Shown: positions 8,665 through 18,989, counted from the stretch's first letter. The stretch: 64,000 nt of DNA from Stackebrandtia albiflava (GCF_007994225.1 NZ_VLLL01000012.1:1-64000); one strand, 5' to 3'. Notes: a model not told the origin generated them from the sequence alone. Translations and numbers: made by a program.

Positions 8665-9435
8665 ATGAAACCCCCCACAGTGACCGGCCGGATCGCCGGC
8701 CTCACCGCCATCGCCGGGCTGGCCCTGGCGTTGGCCGCGTGTTCCGGCGACCAGGGCGCGATCGACGACACCGGCGCCGACTCCGGCGACACCGGTACCG
8801 AGACCCGGCTCGACCCGGCCGCGGCCGTGGACGCCAGCGTGGCGACCCTGGAGGAGACCAGCTACTCGCTGACCATGACCGTCGGCGACCTGATCGACGG
8901 CACCTTCTCCGTGGACCCCGCCACCGGCGACTACCACGCGCAGACGACCACGGACGCCGCCACGTTCGGCGTCGAGGGCGTCGGGGACATCACCACCGAG
9001 GTCGTCGGCATCGGCACCGACATGTGGATCAAGACGTCCGGGGCGTTGGCCACGCAACTGGGCACCGAGGGCAAGTGGATCCACACCACCACCGACGGCG
9101 CCGCCTCCGACATCGTCGGAATGGACATGAAGCGGCTCACCGAGGAACTGCTCGCGTCCTTCGAGAACATCGAGGCCACCGGCGACAACACCTACACCGC
9201 GACCATCGACCCGGCGAAGATGTCCGACCTGGGCGGTGACGCGCCGGTCGAGGCCGTGATCGTCCTCGACGACTCGGGGCGCCTCCAGTCGGTGACCGCC
9301 GACATCCCCGACCCCCTCGCGGAAGACGGCTCCACCCTCCCCGTCGCCATCGAGGTCACCGGTTACGACGTCGCCGTGGACGCGCAGGAACCCCCCGCCG
9401 ACCAGGTCGTGGAACTCACCGAACTCATGCCGTGA
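8665..9435 (+). CDS. LppX/LprAFG-like lipoprotein, paralogue
   Basis: A 256-residue lipoprotein from ATG 8665 (GGGAGG upstream) with lipobox ALAAC at about residues 22-26. After a Gly/Asp/Thr linker it follows the same plan as its upstream neighbour: LDPAAAVDASVATLEETSYSLTM, a central IGTDMWIKT block and VIVLDDSGRLQSV. The two are diverged tandem paralogues and probably bind lipid or a similar hydrophobic ligand. It ends in a strong hairpin before serC. Confidence 0.8.
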   Translation: MKPPTVTGRIAGLTAIAGLALALAACSGDQGAIDDTGADSGDTGTETRLDPAAAVDASVATLEETSYSLTMTVGDLIDGTFSVDPATGDYHAQTTTDAATFGVEGVGDITTEVVGIGTDMWIKTSGALATQLGTEGKWIHTTTDGAASDIVGMDMKRLTEELLASFENIEATGDNTYTATIDPAKMSDLGGDAPVEAVIVLDDSGRLQSVTADIPDPLAEDGSTLPVAIEVTGYDVAVDAQEPPADQVVELTELMP

Positions 9436-9439
9436 CCCG

Positions 9440-9483
9440 GCACGCCGCCGGCGGCCCCCCGATGGCCGCCGGCGGTGGCGTGC
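9440..9483 (+). terminator. Terminator hairpin before serC
   Basis: A 12 bp perfect core stem (9445-9456 with 9464-9475), extended outward by GCACG/CGTGC pairing with a small bulge. It lies 5 bp after the lipoprotein stop. Confidence 0.75.
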
Positions 9484-9547
9484 GAGAATCGCCGGGTCGG
9501 CAGCGCGGCCGTCACCCCTCTGGTGAACATCCACGACAGGAGAGTGA

Positions 9548-10660
<1,113 letters not shown>

Positions 10661-11059
10661 GACGGCGCGGACGCGGAGCGGGCGAGACGTCCGTTCCCGT
10701 CCCGCGCAGTGCCGGGGGGCCGCCACTCCTCCTCCCCATGGCGTCGAGCCTATGGCGCCGCGGTGGTGGGTGTCGAGGCGGCGGCGGGCGGGTTGTGGAC
10801 GACCACCCGGTTGTGGACAACCCACTGTGGAGGCATGGCGGGACGGGTCGTGCCCCGGCCCGAGGCCCGGCACGGTGACTCCGGTACCGTCGCGGCGTCT
10901 CGCCGTTCCGTCCGCCGGTCCGCGTGACACCGGTGTCGTGCCGAACTACGGCATCGACGACCACGGCCGCCGGGCTTCGCACCGTCTCGGCCGGTCACGG
11001 CCCCCTGGGTTCCCCCCCACCGCCCGGCCGGCTCGTGGCGGCCCCTCCCCGTCAGCCGT
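10661..11059. other. Gene-free region between serC and the phosphodiesterase
   Basis: 399 bp between convergent genes. It holds dispersed-repeat copy B (10711-10820, minus orientation) and, further right, GC-rich sequence with small inverted repeats such as CGTGCC...GGCACG near 10850-10875. I see no convincing gene. Confidence 0.6.
10711..10820 (-). repeat. Dispersed promoter-like repeat, copy B
   Basis: Read on the minus strand: TTGTCCACA (10820-10812), TCGTCCACA (10802-10794), -35-like TCGACA (10776-10771), 18 bp spacer, TAGGCT (10752-10747), 7 bases, then ATGGGGAGGAGGAGTGGC from 10739. TTGTCCACA equals the usual actinobacterial DnaA-box consensus. The frame from this ATG encodes a peptide of about 38 residues beginning MGRRSGGP, reading antisense across the serC terminus. 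Confidence 0.75.
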
Positions 11060-11632
11060 TCAGGCCGCTCCGGTGAACGGCGCCTCCGCGACCGGTTCGT
11101 AGTGTGGCGTGTCGCCGGCGTGGCTGTGGTAGAGCCCGATGCGGTCGGCCGTCCAGTCCGGTCCGCGATACCGCCGCAGCCGCACCAGGTCCTCGGCCGA
11201 CTCGGCGTTGCCGATTCCGGCTCCGGCGCCGGCGAGTGTCAGGTGGGGGCGGTACGGGCGTTCGTCGTACGGGATCCCCGCGGCGCGGAACGCGGTCCTG
11301 GTCCGTTCCGCCAACCGGGTGAGCCCGGCGACGTCCGCGGCGAGTCCGGTGTAGACGATGTTGCTCCGGCCGCGCCCGAAGCGCCCGCCTCCCGCCAGTG
11401 CCAGCGTCAACGGGGGTGTCTCGGCGGCCGCCTCGGCCATCGCCCCGGTCGCCTCCGGTAGCCGCTCGGCGGGCAGGTCGCCGACGTACGCGACGGTGAC
11501 GTGCCACAGGTCGTGGCGGAGTACGCGCCGCCACGCCTCGGCGACGTGCAGCTCCTCGACGACCTCGGTGAGGTGGGTGATCGCGGTGACCGGTGGGCGC
11601 AGTGCCGCGAACAGCCGACGCCGCCCGGTCAC
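11060..11632 (-). CDS. thpR: RNA 2',3'-cyclic phosphodiesterase (2'-5' RNA ligase family)
   Basis: A 190-residue 2H phosphoesterase. The two catalytic HxTx motifs are HVTV (His44, Thr46) and HLTL (His130, Thr132), spaced as in ThpR/LigT. The family hydrolyses 2',3'-cyclic phosphate ends of RNA; the physiological substrate in actinobacteria is unclear. ATG 11632 overlaps the stop of the upstream gene by 4 bp, giving a translationally coupled pair. Confidence 0.88.
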   Translation of the reverse strand: MTGRRRLFAALRPPVTAITHLTEVVEELHVAEAWRRVLRHDLWHVTVAYVGDLPAERLPEATGAMAEAAAETPPLTLALAGGGRFGRGRSNIVYTGLAADVAGLTRLAERTRTAFRAAGIPYDERPYRPHLTLAGAGAGIGNAESAEDLVRLRRYRGPDWTADRIGLYHSHAGDTPHYEPVAEAPFTGAA

Positions 11633-12054
11633 GCCCAGTCCCTCGGTTGTTCGTCGCGGCGGGTGCCGACGACGAGGCCCGCCCGGTGCAGTTCCTCGGT
11701 GACGCGGAGGCGTTCCAGTTCCAGGTCCATGCCGCTGAGCCGGCCCAACCGGTGCGGGACGTCCAGGGCCGCGCAGGCGCGCCGAAGCGCGACGTCGTAC
11801 CGGTCGGTGAGGTCGGCGCGGCGGGTGGCCTCGGTGAGGGGGGTGTCGGCGAGCCGAGCCGACAGCGCGCGTAGTTGCGCCGCGGTGTGCTCCACCGGCG
11901 GGACGGTCGGCGCGGTCGGCCGGAGGCGCGCGACCGCCTGGTTCGCGCGTTCGCGGGCGTCGTCGCCGGAGACGATCAGCCAGGCGATGAGGCAGGGCAG
12001 GCTGGCGAGCGTCACGAGTGCCGCCGCGACGGCGGCGGGGTGTCTCACGTCCAC
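11629..12054 (-). CDS. Membrane-anchored hypothetical protein
   Basis: A 141-residue protein with one N-terminal hydrophobic segment (about 8-30) and a soluble, helical, Arg/Leu-rich remainder. The C-terminal half has heptad-like Leu spacing (LDLELERLRVTEELHRAGL). No family is recognised. It overlaps the phosphodiesterase start by 4 bp and is probably cotranscribed with it, so a link to RNA end processing at the membrane is possible but speculative. Confidence 0.65.
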   Translation of the reverse strand: MDVRHPAAVAAALVTLASLPCLIAWLIVSGDDARERANQAVARLRPTAPTVPPVEHTAAQLRALSARLADTPLTEATRRADLTDRYDVALRRACAALDVPHRLGRLSGMDLELERLRVTEELHRAGLVVGTRRDEQPRDWA

Positions 12055-12117
12055 TGCTCCACCTTAGGACGGGGTGCGGGTTTCATCGACGTCCGTCACA
12101 TCGTGCGGCGCCGGGGG

Positions 12118-12861
12118 TCACTGCGAGAACGCCGCGAACACGTCGTGGAGGCGGGTGACGGCCGCGGTGTCGCCTTCCACGGTGACGGTCTCGGGGTCGT
12201 GGCGGCGCCACACCCAGCGGTACAGGGCCGAGGCGTCGCCGGTGACGGTGGCCGTGGCGGGGGCGTCGGATTCGGCGATCACCATGGCTTCGGGGGTCAC
12301 GGTGACGAGCCGGCGGCGGCCGGGGGTGACCAGCGCGACGGCTTCACCGGTGGCGTCGGCGGCGGCGGAGGCGAGGCGTTCGGGCCGTCTCCCGGCGCCC
12401 CAGACGGCGCAGACGTCGAGGAACTCGTCAATGCCGTCCTCGGCGAGCGCGGCGTCGACGGGGGTCACGGGAATCCCGGCGGCCAGTTGCGCGTCGACGC
12501 GGTGGATGGTGGTCTCGTGCGCCATGCGGCGCATCCAGAATCCGACGGTCTGGTCGGGGTCGTACCAGGTGTAGGTGGGGTCGGTGGGTTCGCGTCCGGT
12601 GAACTCGGCGAGCAGGTCGCCCAGGGCGATCCTCAGCCGGGTGACCGGGTCGCCCTCGTCGGCGGGGGGCCACGGCTGCGGCGGGGCGCCGGTCCGCATG
12701 CAGAGGGTCTTGTGTTCATACACCATGGCGACGTGGTGGACGAGATCGGCGACGGTCCACTCCGGACAGGTGGGGACGACGGCGTCCGACCGCCCTTCGG
12801 CCGCCGCCGCTAGTGCGGAGGCCTCGGCGGCGGTTCCGGTGGTGAATCGACTGAACTCCAT
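12118..12861 (-). CDS. Mycothiol-dependent maleylpyruvate isomerase family protein
   Basis: A 247-residue protein with the N-terminal DinB-like MDMPI domain: CPEWTVADLVHHVAMVYEHK at about 31-50, and a His/Glu pair near MAHETTIHRVDAQLA at about 130-145. A C-terminal SCP2-like domain contains the VTPEAMVIAESDAPATATVTG block. The family uses mycothiol or is structurally related to enzymes that do, which supports an actinobacterial host. ATG 12861 is preferred because residues downstream match the family start; ATG 12891 is a weaker alternative. Substrate unknown. Confidence 0.85.
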   Translation of the reverse strand: MEFSRFTTGTAAEASALAAAAEGRSDAVVPTCPEWTVADLVHHVAMVYEHKTLCMRTGAPPQPWPPADEGDPVTRLRIALGDLLAEFTGREPTDPTYTWYDPDQTVGFWMRRMAHETTIHRVDAQLAAGIPVTPVDAALAEDGIDEFLDVCAVWGAGRRPERLASAAADATGEAVALVTPGRRRLVTVTPEAMVIAESDAPATATVTGDASALYRWVWRRHDPETVTVEGDTAAVTRLHDVFAAFSQ

Positions 12862-13029
12862 GATCGCCAGTGTGGCAGTCGGGGGTGACATCCGCACTCG
12901 GCTTTACGTGTGCCTACTTCGGGATGTTTGGTGACGCAGCCGACATAACGCTAGCGGTATGCCAGTAGCCGCGTTAGGGTCTAAAGCGATTCCACTCCTT
13001 ACCGCCCCGAGGAGGCCGACCCGCACCCC

Positions 13030-14322
13030 ATGAGACGACAGCTGGCAGACACCTTCGAATCACTCAAAGTCCGTAACTACCGGCTGTTCGCCTCGGGTCA
13101 ACTGACCTCATTGGTGTGCCGATGGATGCAGGTCATCGCGATCGACTGGCTCGTCCTGGAGATGTCCGGCGACTCCGGTACCGCGCTGGGCCTCGTCATG
13201 GCGTTCCAGTTCCTTCCGGTGCTGCTGCTGAGCCTCTACGGCGGGAAACTCGCCGACCGGTACGACAAGCGGCGGCTGCTGCTGGGCGCGAACGTCGCCT
13301 GGCTGCTGCTGTCGACCGGTCTGGCCGTCCTGGTCCTGTCGGGCGCGGCACTGCTGTGGCACATCTACGTGTTCGCGTTGCTGCTAGGCGTGGTCAACGC
13401 ACTGGAGACCCCGGTCCGGCAGTCGTTCGTGTCGGAACTGGTGGAGCCGGCGCTGCTGCCGAACGCCCTGGCGTTGTCGGCCGCGACGTTCAACGGTTCC
13501 CGGATCGTCGGCCCGGCCGTCGCCGGTGGCCTCATCGCCCTGTTCGGCTCGGGTGTCGTCATCGCCGTCAACGCGGTGGCGTACATCGCGCCGCTGGTGG
13601 CGCTGTTGATGATGAGCGCCGGAAGGCTGTACCGGGCGAGTTCCCGCCCCAAGGACACCCGGATCCGGGAGGGGCTGCGTTACACGGCGCGCCGACCCGA
13701 TCTGCTGCTCCCGCTCGCGCTCATGTTCGTCGTCGGCGGGCTGGGCTTCAACTTCCCGATCACCCTCGCGCTGCTGGCCAAGACCGTGTTCGCGACCGGC
13801 CCCGAGGCGTTCGGCCTGTTGACGACCATGTTGGCGGTGGGTGCGCTGGCCGGGGCTCTGGCCAGTTCGAAACGGCGCGCCCGTCCCAGCGCCCACGTGG
13901 TGATGGGGGCGGCGGCGCTGTTCGGCGCCCTGGAGATCGTCACGGCGTTCGCGCCCTCGTTCTGGACGGCGTCGCTGCTGCTGATACCGACCGGGTTCGC
14001 CATGGTCTATCTCGCGCAGGCCGCCAACCAGCGGGTGCAGTTGGGCGTGGACCCGGCCTTCCGCGGCCGGGTGATGGCGCTGTACGTCCTGGTGTTCCTC
14101 GGCTCCACCCCCATCTTCGCCCCGATGATCGGTTGGCTGGGCGAGGTCGTGGGTCCGCGTTCGGGCCTGTGGGTCGGCGGCGCGGGTGCGCTGCTGGGCG
14201 CGATCGCGGCCTTCGCGATCCGGTGCCGCCGCCGCGACGTGCAGATCAGCATCGACATCCGGCCGCGTCCCCGGGTCCGCATCATCGAACCGGCCAGGAC
14301 GCCCGTCGAGCAGGCGGCCTGA
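13030..14322 (+). CDS. MFS efflux transporter
   Basis: A 430-residue major facilitator of the MFS_3/EntS-like type with about 12 predicted helices. The A-like motif [16 protein letters not shown] sits in the first cytosolic loop (about 73-88). [25 protein letters not shown] (about 121-145) is typical of this export group. The basic, hydrophilic C-terminal tail is cytosolic. The ligand is unknown; drug or siderophore export are the usual options. ATG 13030 follows GAGGAGG. A strong hairpin after the stop is shared with the convergent sepH gene. Confidence 0.87.
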   Translation: MRRQLADTFESLKVRNYRLFASGQLTSLVCRWMQVIAIDWLVLEMSGDSGTALGLVMAFQFLPVLLLSLYGGKLADRYDKRRLLLGANVAWLLLSTGLAVLVLSGAALLWHIYVFALLLGVVNALETPVRQSFVSELVEPALLPNALALSAATFNGSRIVGPAVAGGLIALFGSGVVIAVNAVAYIAPLVALLMMSAGRLYRASSRPKDTRIREGLRYTARRPDLLLPLALMFVVGGLGFNFPITLALLAKTVFATGPEAFGLLTTMLAVGALAGALASSKRRARPSAHVVMGAAALFGALEIVTAFAPSFWTASLLLIPTGFAMVYLAQAANQRVQLGVDPAFRGRVMALYVLVFLGSTPIFAPMIGWLGEVVGPRSGLWVGGAGALLGAIAAFAIRCRRRDVQISIDIRPRPRVRIIEPARTPVEQAA

Positions 14323-14336
14323 CGGCGCACACGTGA

Positions 14337-14369
14337 ACGGGGGCGCATCCGGTGGGGATGCGCCCCCGT
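14337..14369. terminator. Bidirectional terminator between MFS gene and sepH
   Basis: A perfect 14 bp stem (14337-14350 with 14356-14369) with a 5-base loop, placed between two convergent stops. It can act in both directions. Confidence 0.85.
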
Positions 14370-14395
14370 CTCGTGTCGGGACCACCGGTGGGTGG

Positions 14396-15454
14396 TCAGT
14401 GTGACGACCGTGGCGTCGTGTCGCCGCCGAACAGGACGTCCTCCCAGGCGGGCAACCGGTTCCGGGGCTTGCTCCCGGCTCCGGCGACCACCGCGACCTT
14501 GCCGTTGTCCTCGCCGGTGTCGTCCGACGCGGGGTCGTTGCGGCGGGGCCGCAGGACCGCCAACGACGGGACACTCGGGGTGTCGCGCACCTCGGCCGGT
14601 TCGGACCCGGGAAGGCCCAGCGCCGCCGGCTGCCGTTCGCCCCGGGCCGGTTCACCGAGCGGCCGCTCCAGCGCGGCACGCAGGGCGTCGCGGCGCAGCG
14701 GGTCGGGACGTGACGCGGGCCGGGTCTTGTCGGCCGCCGGGGTCTCGGGCTTGTCGCGGCGGGTGACGCCGTACAGCGGGTCGCGCGAGGGCCGGGCCGT
14801 CGGCGACGGCGCCGGTGACGGCGCACGGGTCACGGTCGAATCCGGTTCCTTGCGGGCGGACGCGGGCGACGGCGTGGACAGGAACTGGGCCATCTCGTCG
14901 TGCGGCTGCACGGTCTGGCGGCTCCGGTCGAGTTCCCACATCGCCTTGGCGGTCGACTTGCCGCTGGTCCAGGTCGCGGTGACGCGCCAGGTGCCGTCCT
15001 CGCGGCGCCAGGCGTCCCAGGAGACGGCGGCGGCGTCGACGCCGTGCTGCCCGAGCTTGACGTCGACCACATCGGACATCCGCTCGCCGCGATCCGATGT
15101 GGACAGGCGGGCGCGGCGGGCGGCCTGCGCCAGCATCGCGCGCTCCTGAAGCACCGGCCCCGCGTACCGCAGGACCTTGTCGACCTGCACACCCGCCCCC
15201 TTGGCGATGTCCTCGGCGGACTCACCGGAGCGGATGCGGGTCTGGATGTCACGCGGCGACAGGGTCACGAGGCCGCCGCGGCGTTCCGGGGCGGCGGAAC
15301 CGGCGGAGCCGGACTCGGAGTCGGCGGCGGCGTCCCCCCGGACGGCCGAGTTGACCCGCTCGTCCAGCGGCAAACCCAACAGGCGGCCCAGCTCGTCAGC
15401 CAGAACCAGTGCCTGGCCGTCTTCCGACAGGGCGACGAAGCGTACCGGTCGCAT
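14396..15454 (-). CDS. sepH: Septation protein SepH (DUF3071)
   Basis: A 352-residue protein with the SepH N-terminus MRPVRFVALSEDG, a helix-turn-helix-like segment (LSPRDIQTRIRSGESAEDIAKGAGV, about 60-85), and a long, Pro/Arg/Ala-rich disordered C-terminal half. SepH is an actinobacterial cell-division protein that binds FtsZ through its conserved N-terminal region and promotes its assembly. The start at ATG 15454 is chosen because MRPVRFV is the family N-terminus; the longer frame adds non-conserved residues. The C-terminal tail is expected to vary between species. Confidence 0.88.
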   Translation of the reverse strand: MRPVRFVALSEDGQALVLADELGRLLGLPLDERVNSAVRGDAAADSESGSAGSAAPERRGGLVTLSPRDIQTRIRSGESAEDIAKGAGVQVDKVLRYAGPVLQERAMLAQAARRARLSTSDRGERMSDVVDVKLGQHGVDAAAVSWDAWRREDGTWRVTATWTSGKSTAKAMWELDRSRQTVQPHDEMAQFLSTPSPASARKEPDSTVTRAPSPAPSPTARPSRDPLYGVTRRDKPETPAADKTRPASRPDPLRRDALRAALERPLGEPARGERQPAALGLPGSEPAEVRDTPSVPSLAVLRPRRNDPASDDTGEDNGKVAVVAGAGSKPRNRLPAWEDVLFGGDTTPRSSH

Positions 15455-15589
15455 CTCCCACGCACCCCTCTGCGGTCTCGGCATCACTGCCGCCAAGTAG
15501 CGCCTCGGTCACCGTGATCGCGGAAGGACACGGCGACACCACTTGACAGTACGCTCCACGGTACAGGTACAACACCCGCCACCGCGGCA

Positions 15590-16894
15590 TCAAAGAGCGC
15601 AAGATCGCAAATATCTCCAGGTTTCGGCCGTCCGACCGATCTGCACGCCTGGAAACCCGGGTAAGTTTGCCCCGTGCCACCGATCAAGACCCGTGCCGTC
15701 CCCAAACCGGTCGACTTCCCCATGACGCCCCTGGCGCTGGGCGGTACCGCGCTGTGGCTGATCGCCGCGGCGATCCTGTGGCTGTTCTTCGCCGACGAGC
15801 TGGCCGCGACCGGCCGCTCCTGGTGGATCCACTGCGCCCTTGCCGGTGCCGCGTTGGGCGTTCCCGGCACCATCACCATGATCGTGCACGACCGCGGCCG
15901 GAACCGCCACCGTCGCGCCGCCTCCGAATAAGCCGCTCCTGGTCGCCTCCGGATCACCCTCGCCGGGGGTCTCGCCCGAGACGGTCGGCTCCTCCGGGAC
16001 GGAGGCGGTCTCCGTTTCGGGGCTCTCGGCGGCGGCGGTGGGTTCCACCGGGTCCGCCACCGGTTCCTTCGCCTGCGCGGAGTCCACCGCGACGACCTGG
16101 TCGGCGGTCTCGTCGTCCCGGCTCACCGGGTCGACCTGTTCGATCAGGTTGTCGTCGTACACGGTGTCCAGGTGCTCGACGTCCTCCTCGGCCACCTCAC
16201 CGCCGGTGAGGACCTCCGAGTGCGCGCCGCAGCCGTGGTCGGCCGACACCACCTTGGCGTCGTCCGAGGCGTACAGGTTCCCGCAGACACCGAACACCTG
16301 CCGCAGCGATCCCGCCAACGGCAGGTAGAAGCCGCACGTGCCGCACCGGGCGTCGGCGGGCGCCGACACCGAGATGTCGGCCTGTGGGCCGCGGTCGCCG
16401 TCGTACCAGCGTTGCGCCGTCTCGCCGCGCCCCTCCCGGCTCATCACCCGGGCGCGGCCCACGCCCAGTTCGAAGGCGATGTCCTCGACGGCGTCGTCTT
16501 CGGAGAGCACATAGGACGGCATGAGCCGTTCGTCGTCCTCGTCGGTGGGGAGCAGGTCGCCGACACCGACGTCCCCGGCGCGCAGCCGCTCCGCCCACGG
16601 CACCCACACCGGGGCCGTCAACGCGTCCGGGCCGGGCAGCAACGCCACCTCCGACACCGTCACGTTGCGCGCCCGGGGTGCCCGGGCGACCACGACGGCC
16701 CACCGCCAGCCGCGGTAACCCGGCAGTTCGCAGTCGAACAGGTGCGTCACGACCCGGTCGGCCTCGGCCTCCGCCGACAGGTGGTCGCCCACACCGTCGC
16801 CGGTCTCCTCCGCCGCGGAACGGGCAAGGTCGACGGCCTCCGCGCACACCCGGTCTAGCCGGGCACGGCGGGCGATGGTGGATGACTGTGACAC
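15590..16894 (-). CDS. DUF3027 family protein with antisense-overlapping C-terminus
   Basis: The frame from GTG 16894 (VSQSSTIARRARLD) encodes a recognisable actinobacterial DUF3027 protein for about the first 290 residues. This part includes a C-x2-C motif (CGTCGFYLP) with a later CGNLY and CGAH, suggestive of a zinc-binding site. It is followed by an acidic Glu/Pro/Val tail. No stop occurs until 15590, so the last 115 or so residues lie antisense over the whole DUF2530 gene and look compositionally unlike the rest. Either the overlap is real, or the gene should end earlier and a stop has been lost. The function of the family is unknown. Confidence 0.7.
   Translation of the reverse strand: MSQSSTIARRARLDRVCAEAVDLARSAAEETGDGVGDHLSAEAEADRVVTHLFDCELPGYRGWRWAVVVARAPRARNVTVSEVALLPGPDALTAPVWVPWAERLRAGDVGVGDLLPTDEDDERLMPSYVLSEDDAVEDIAFELGVGRARVMSREGRGETAQRWYDGDRGPQADISVSAPADARCGTCGFYLPLAGSLRQVFGVCGNLYASDDAKVVSADHGCGAHSEVLTGGEVAEEDVEHLDTVYDDNLIEQVDPVSRDDETADQVVAVDSAQAKEPVADPVEPTAAAESPETETASVPEEPTVSGETPGEGDPEATRSGLFGGGATVAVPAAVVHDHGDGAGNAQRGTGKGAVDPPGAAGRGQLVGEEQPQDRRGDQPQRGTAQRQGRHGEVDRFGDGTGLDRWHGANLPGFPGVQIGRTAETWRYLRSCAL
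15674..15931 (+). CDS. DUF2530 small membrane protein
   Basis: An 85-residue protein with two hydrophobic segments (about 20-40 and 50-72), flanked by the basic tail RGRNRHRRAASE. It matches the DUF2530 family of small actinobacterial membrane proteins that usually neighbours DUF3027. It starts at GTG 15674. The whole gene lies antisense within the open frame of the DUF3027 gene. Function unknown. Confidence 0.72.
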   Translation: MPPIKTRAVPKPVDFPMTPLALGGTALWLIAAAILWLFFADELAATGRSWWIHCALAGAALGVPGTITMIVHDRGRNRHRRAASE

Positions 16895-16997
16895 CCGCCA
16901 AGGATACGACGTCCGGCCCGGTCCGCGACGGCCTACCTGGATGCCGCGGGTCACCGGCGCCCCGGCCGCCCGATGACGCCACCGGTACGGCGGTAGC

Positions 16998-17630
16998 GTG
17001 ATCGGCGTGAGGCTCCTCATCGTCACCGCCGTATCCGCCGAGGCCGACGCCGTCAGGCGCGGCCTGGCACCCGGGCACGAGGTGGTCAGCGTGGGCGTCG
17101 GACCCGCCGCCGCGGCCGCCGGAACGGCGCGCGCGATCGCGACCGCCGCCGCCGAGGGCGTCCGCTACGCGGGTGTCGTCAACGCCGGTGTGGCCGGTGG
17201 CCTCGCCGGCCGGGTCCGGATCGGTGACACGATCGTGGCCACCGAGTCGGTCTCGGCGGAACTGGGCGTGGCCCTGGCCGACCGGTTCCAACCGTTGGAC
17301 GAGCTCGGCTTCGGCACCAACACGATCGGCTGCGACCCCGCACTGACCCGTGACGTCGCGGGTCACCGGGGGGCCGTGCTGACCCTCGCCACCATCACCG
17401 GCACCGCCGAACTCGCCGGTTCCCTCGCCGCCCGTTACCCCGCCGCGCTCGCCGAGGCCATGGAGGGTTTCGGTGTGGCGACGGCCGCGCGGCAGGCGGC
17501 ACTGCCGTTCGCGGAGATCCGGACCGTCTCCAACGCCGTCGGCGACCGTGACGTCGCCGGGTGGGACTGGGACGCCGGTTTCGCCGCCCTGGCCGCCGCC
17601 GCCGCGACGCTTCCCGCCCCGAAGGACTGA
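16998..17630 (+). CDS. mqnB: Futalosine hydrolase
   Basis: A 210-residue nucleoside phosphorylase-fold hydrolase that splits futalosine to release dehypoxanthine futalosine in the alternative menaquinone pathway. Visible features are LLIVTAVSAEADAV at the N-terminus, GVGPAAAAAGTA (about 33-44), NAGVAGGL (about 59-66) and MEGFGVA (about 152-158), with an SNAVGDRD C-terminal motif. GTG 16998 is used; GTG 17007 is possible. Four bases separate its stop from mqnD, so the two form an operon. Confidence 0.9.
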   Translation: MIGVRLLIVTAVSAEADAVRRGLAPGHEVVSVGVGPAAAAAGTARAIATAAAEGVRYAGVVNAGVAGGLAGRVRIGDTIVATESVSAELGVALADRFQPLDELGFGTNTIGCDPALTRDVAGHRGAVLTLATITGTAELAGSLAARYPAALAEAMEGFGVATAARQAALPFAEIRTVSNAVGDRDVAGWDWDAGFAALAAAAATLPAPKD

Positions 17631-17634
17631 AATC

Positions 17635-18447
17635 GTGCTGAATCTGGCGTTCTCGCCCTGCCCGAACGACACGTTCGTGTTCCACGCGCTGGTGCACGGT
17701 CTCGTCCCCGGCGCCCCCGCCGTCGACGTCACGTACGCCGATGTGGACGTCACCAACACGCGCGCCCTCGACGGGGCGTTCGACGTGGTGAAGGTGTCGT
17801 ACGCGGCGTTGCCGTGGCTGCTCGACCGGTACCGGTTGCTGCCCACCGGGGGCGCACTCGGGCACGGTTGCGGCCCGCTGGTCCTCACCCGGGACCGGCG
17901 CCGCCCCGAGGATCTGGCCGGTGCCACCGTCGCGGTCCCGGGTGAGCGCACCACCGCCTACCTGCTGTTCCGGTTGTGGTCGGCCGGGTTCGCGCCCGGC
18001 CGTATCGAGGTCGTGCCGTTCGCGGAGATCATGCCGGGTGTCGCGGCGGGTAGGTTCGACGCCGGGCTGGTGATCCACGAGGCCCGGTTCACCTACCCCG
18101 AGCACGGTCTGACGATGCTGGCCGACCTGGGTGAGTGGTGGGAGGGCGAGACCGGGCACCCCATCCCGTTGGGTGCGATCCTGGCGCGCCGGGAACTCAA
18201 CGCCGACGCCCTCACCGGCTGGATACGCTCCAGTGTGGAGTACGCGTGGCGGCATCCGGAGGCGAGCGCCGACTACGTGGCGTCCCACGCGCAGGAGATG
18301 TCGGCCGACGTCACCGGACGGCACATCGACCTGTACGTCAACGAGTTCACCGCGGACCTCGGCGACGCCGGTCACGCCGCCGTGGCGGACCTGCTGGGCC
18401 GGGCCGCCGCCGCCGGGTTGGTGCCCCCGATCGCCGGGCTGCGGTGA
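17635..18447 (+). CDS. mqnD: 1,4-dihydroxy-6-naphthoate synthase
   Basis: A 270-residue periplasmic-binding-fold enzyme that converts cyclic dehypoxanthine futalosine to 1,4-dihydroxy-6-naphthoate. Typical features are FSPCPNDTFVFHAL at 5-18, VSYAALPWLLDRY near 52-64, and VIHEARFTY near 147-155. His148 corresponds to the conserved active-site His. It starts at GTG 17635 just after mqnB. The remaining pathway genes (mqnA, mqnC, mqnE) are not in the window. Confidence 0.92.
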   Translation: MLNLAFSPCPNDTFVFHALVHGLVPGAPAVDVTYADVDVTNTRALDGAFDVVKVSYAALPWLLDRYRLLPTGGALGHGCGPLVLTRDRRRPEDLAGATVAVPGERTTAYLLFRLWSAGFAPGRIEVVPFAEIMPGVAAGRFDAGLVIHEARFTYPEHGLTMLADLGEWWEGETGHPIPLGAILARRELNADALTGWIRSSVEYAWRHPEASADYVASHAQEMSADVTGRHIDLYVNEFTADLGDAGHAAVADLLGRAAAAGLVPPIAGLR

Positions 18448-18587
18448 CGCGGACCCGCCCGCGGCGGGAGCCACCGGGCCATAACAGCGTGGTGGCGGCG
18501 CGGAGCGGACAGCTACGCTAGGGACACGCCGCCACCGGAACGGAGGCGGCCCGAATGGGTTCCTGCGTCGCGAGTAGAGGTTTGCCT

Positions 18588-18989
18588 GTGCCTACCGGTC
18601 GAGTCAAGTGGTACAACACCGACAAGGGTTTTGGCTTCGTCTCCCGGGACGACGGCGGCAGTGACGTGTTCCTGCACCGGGACGCGCTGCCGGAGGGCGT
18701 CACCGATCTCAAGCCCGGCCAGAAACTGGAGTACGGGATCGTGGACACCCGCCGTGGTGTGCAGGCGATGTCGGTGACGCTGGTCGAGGCGCCGCAGCGA
18801 CTCAAGAAGGCCGAACCGGCGCCGCAGCGCCGCTCCCCCGACGAGCTGCACGGCCTCATCGAGGACATGATCAAGGTCCTGGAGGACCAGGTGATGCCGC
18901 CGTTGCGGCACGGCCGCCGCCCCGACCGCAAACAGACCGCCAAGATCGCCGAGGTGGTCCACGCGGTGGCGCGGGAACTGGAGCAGTGA
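18588..18989 (+). CDS. Cold-shock domain protein with C-terminal extension
   Basis: A 133-residue protein. Residues 1-66 form a cold-shock domain with RNP1-like KGFGFVSRD and RNP2-like DVFLHRDAL, binding single-stranded nucleic acid. A helical extension of about 65 residues follows (DELHGLIEDMIKVLEDQV...EVVHAVARELEQ). GTG 18588 is preferred because VPTGRVKWYN is the normal domain start and TAGAGG lies upstream. It follows mqnD, a neighbourhood I recall from Streptomyces. Its last 25 codons are duplicated further downstream (19779-19854). Confidence 0.9.
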   Translation: MPTGRVKWYNTDKGFGFVSRDDGGSDVFLHRDALPEGVTDLKPGQKLEYGIVDTRRGVQAMSVTLVEAPQRLKKAEPAPQRRSPDELHGLIEDMIKVLEDQVMPPLRHGRRPDRKQTAKIAEVVHAVARELEQ

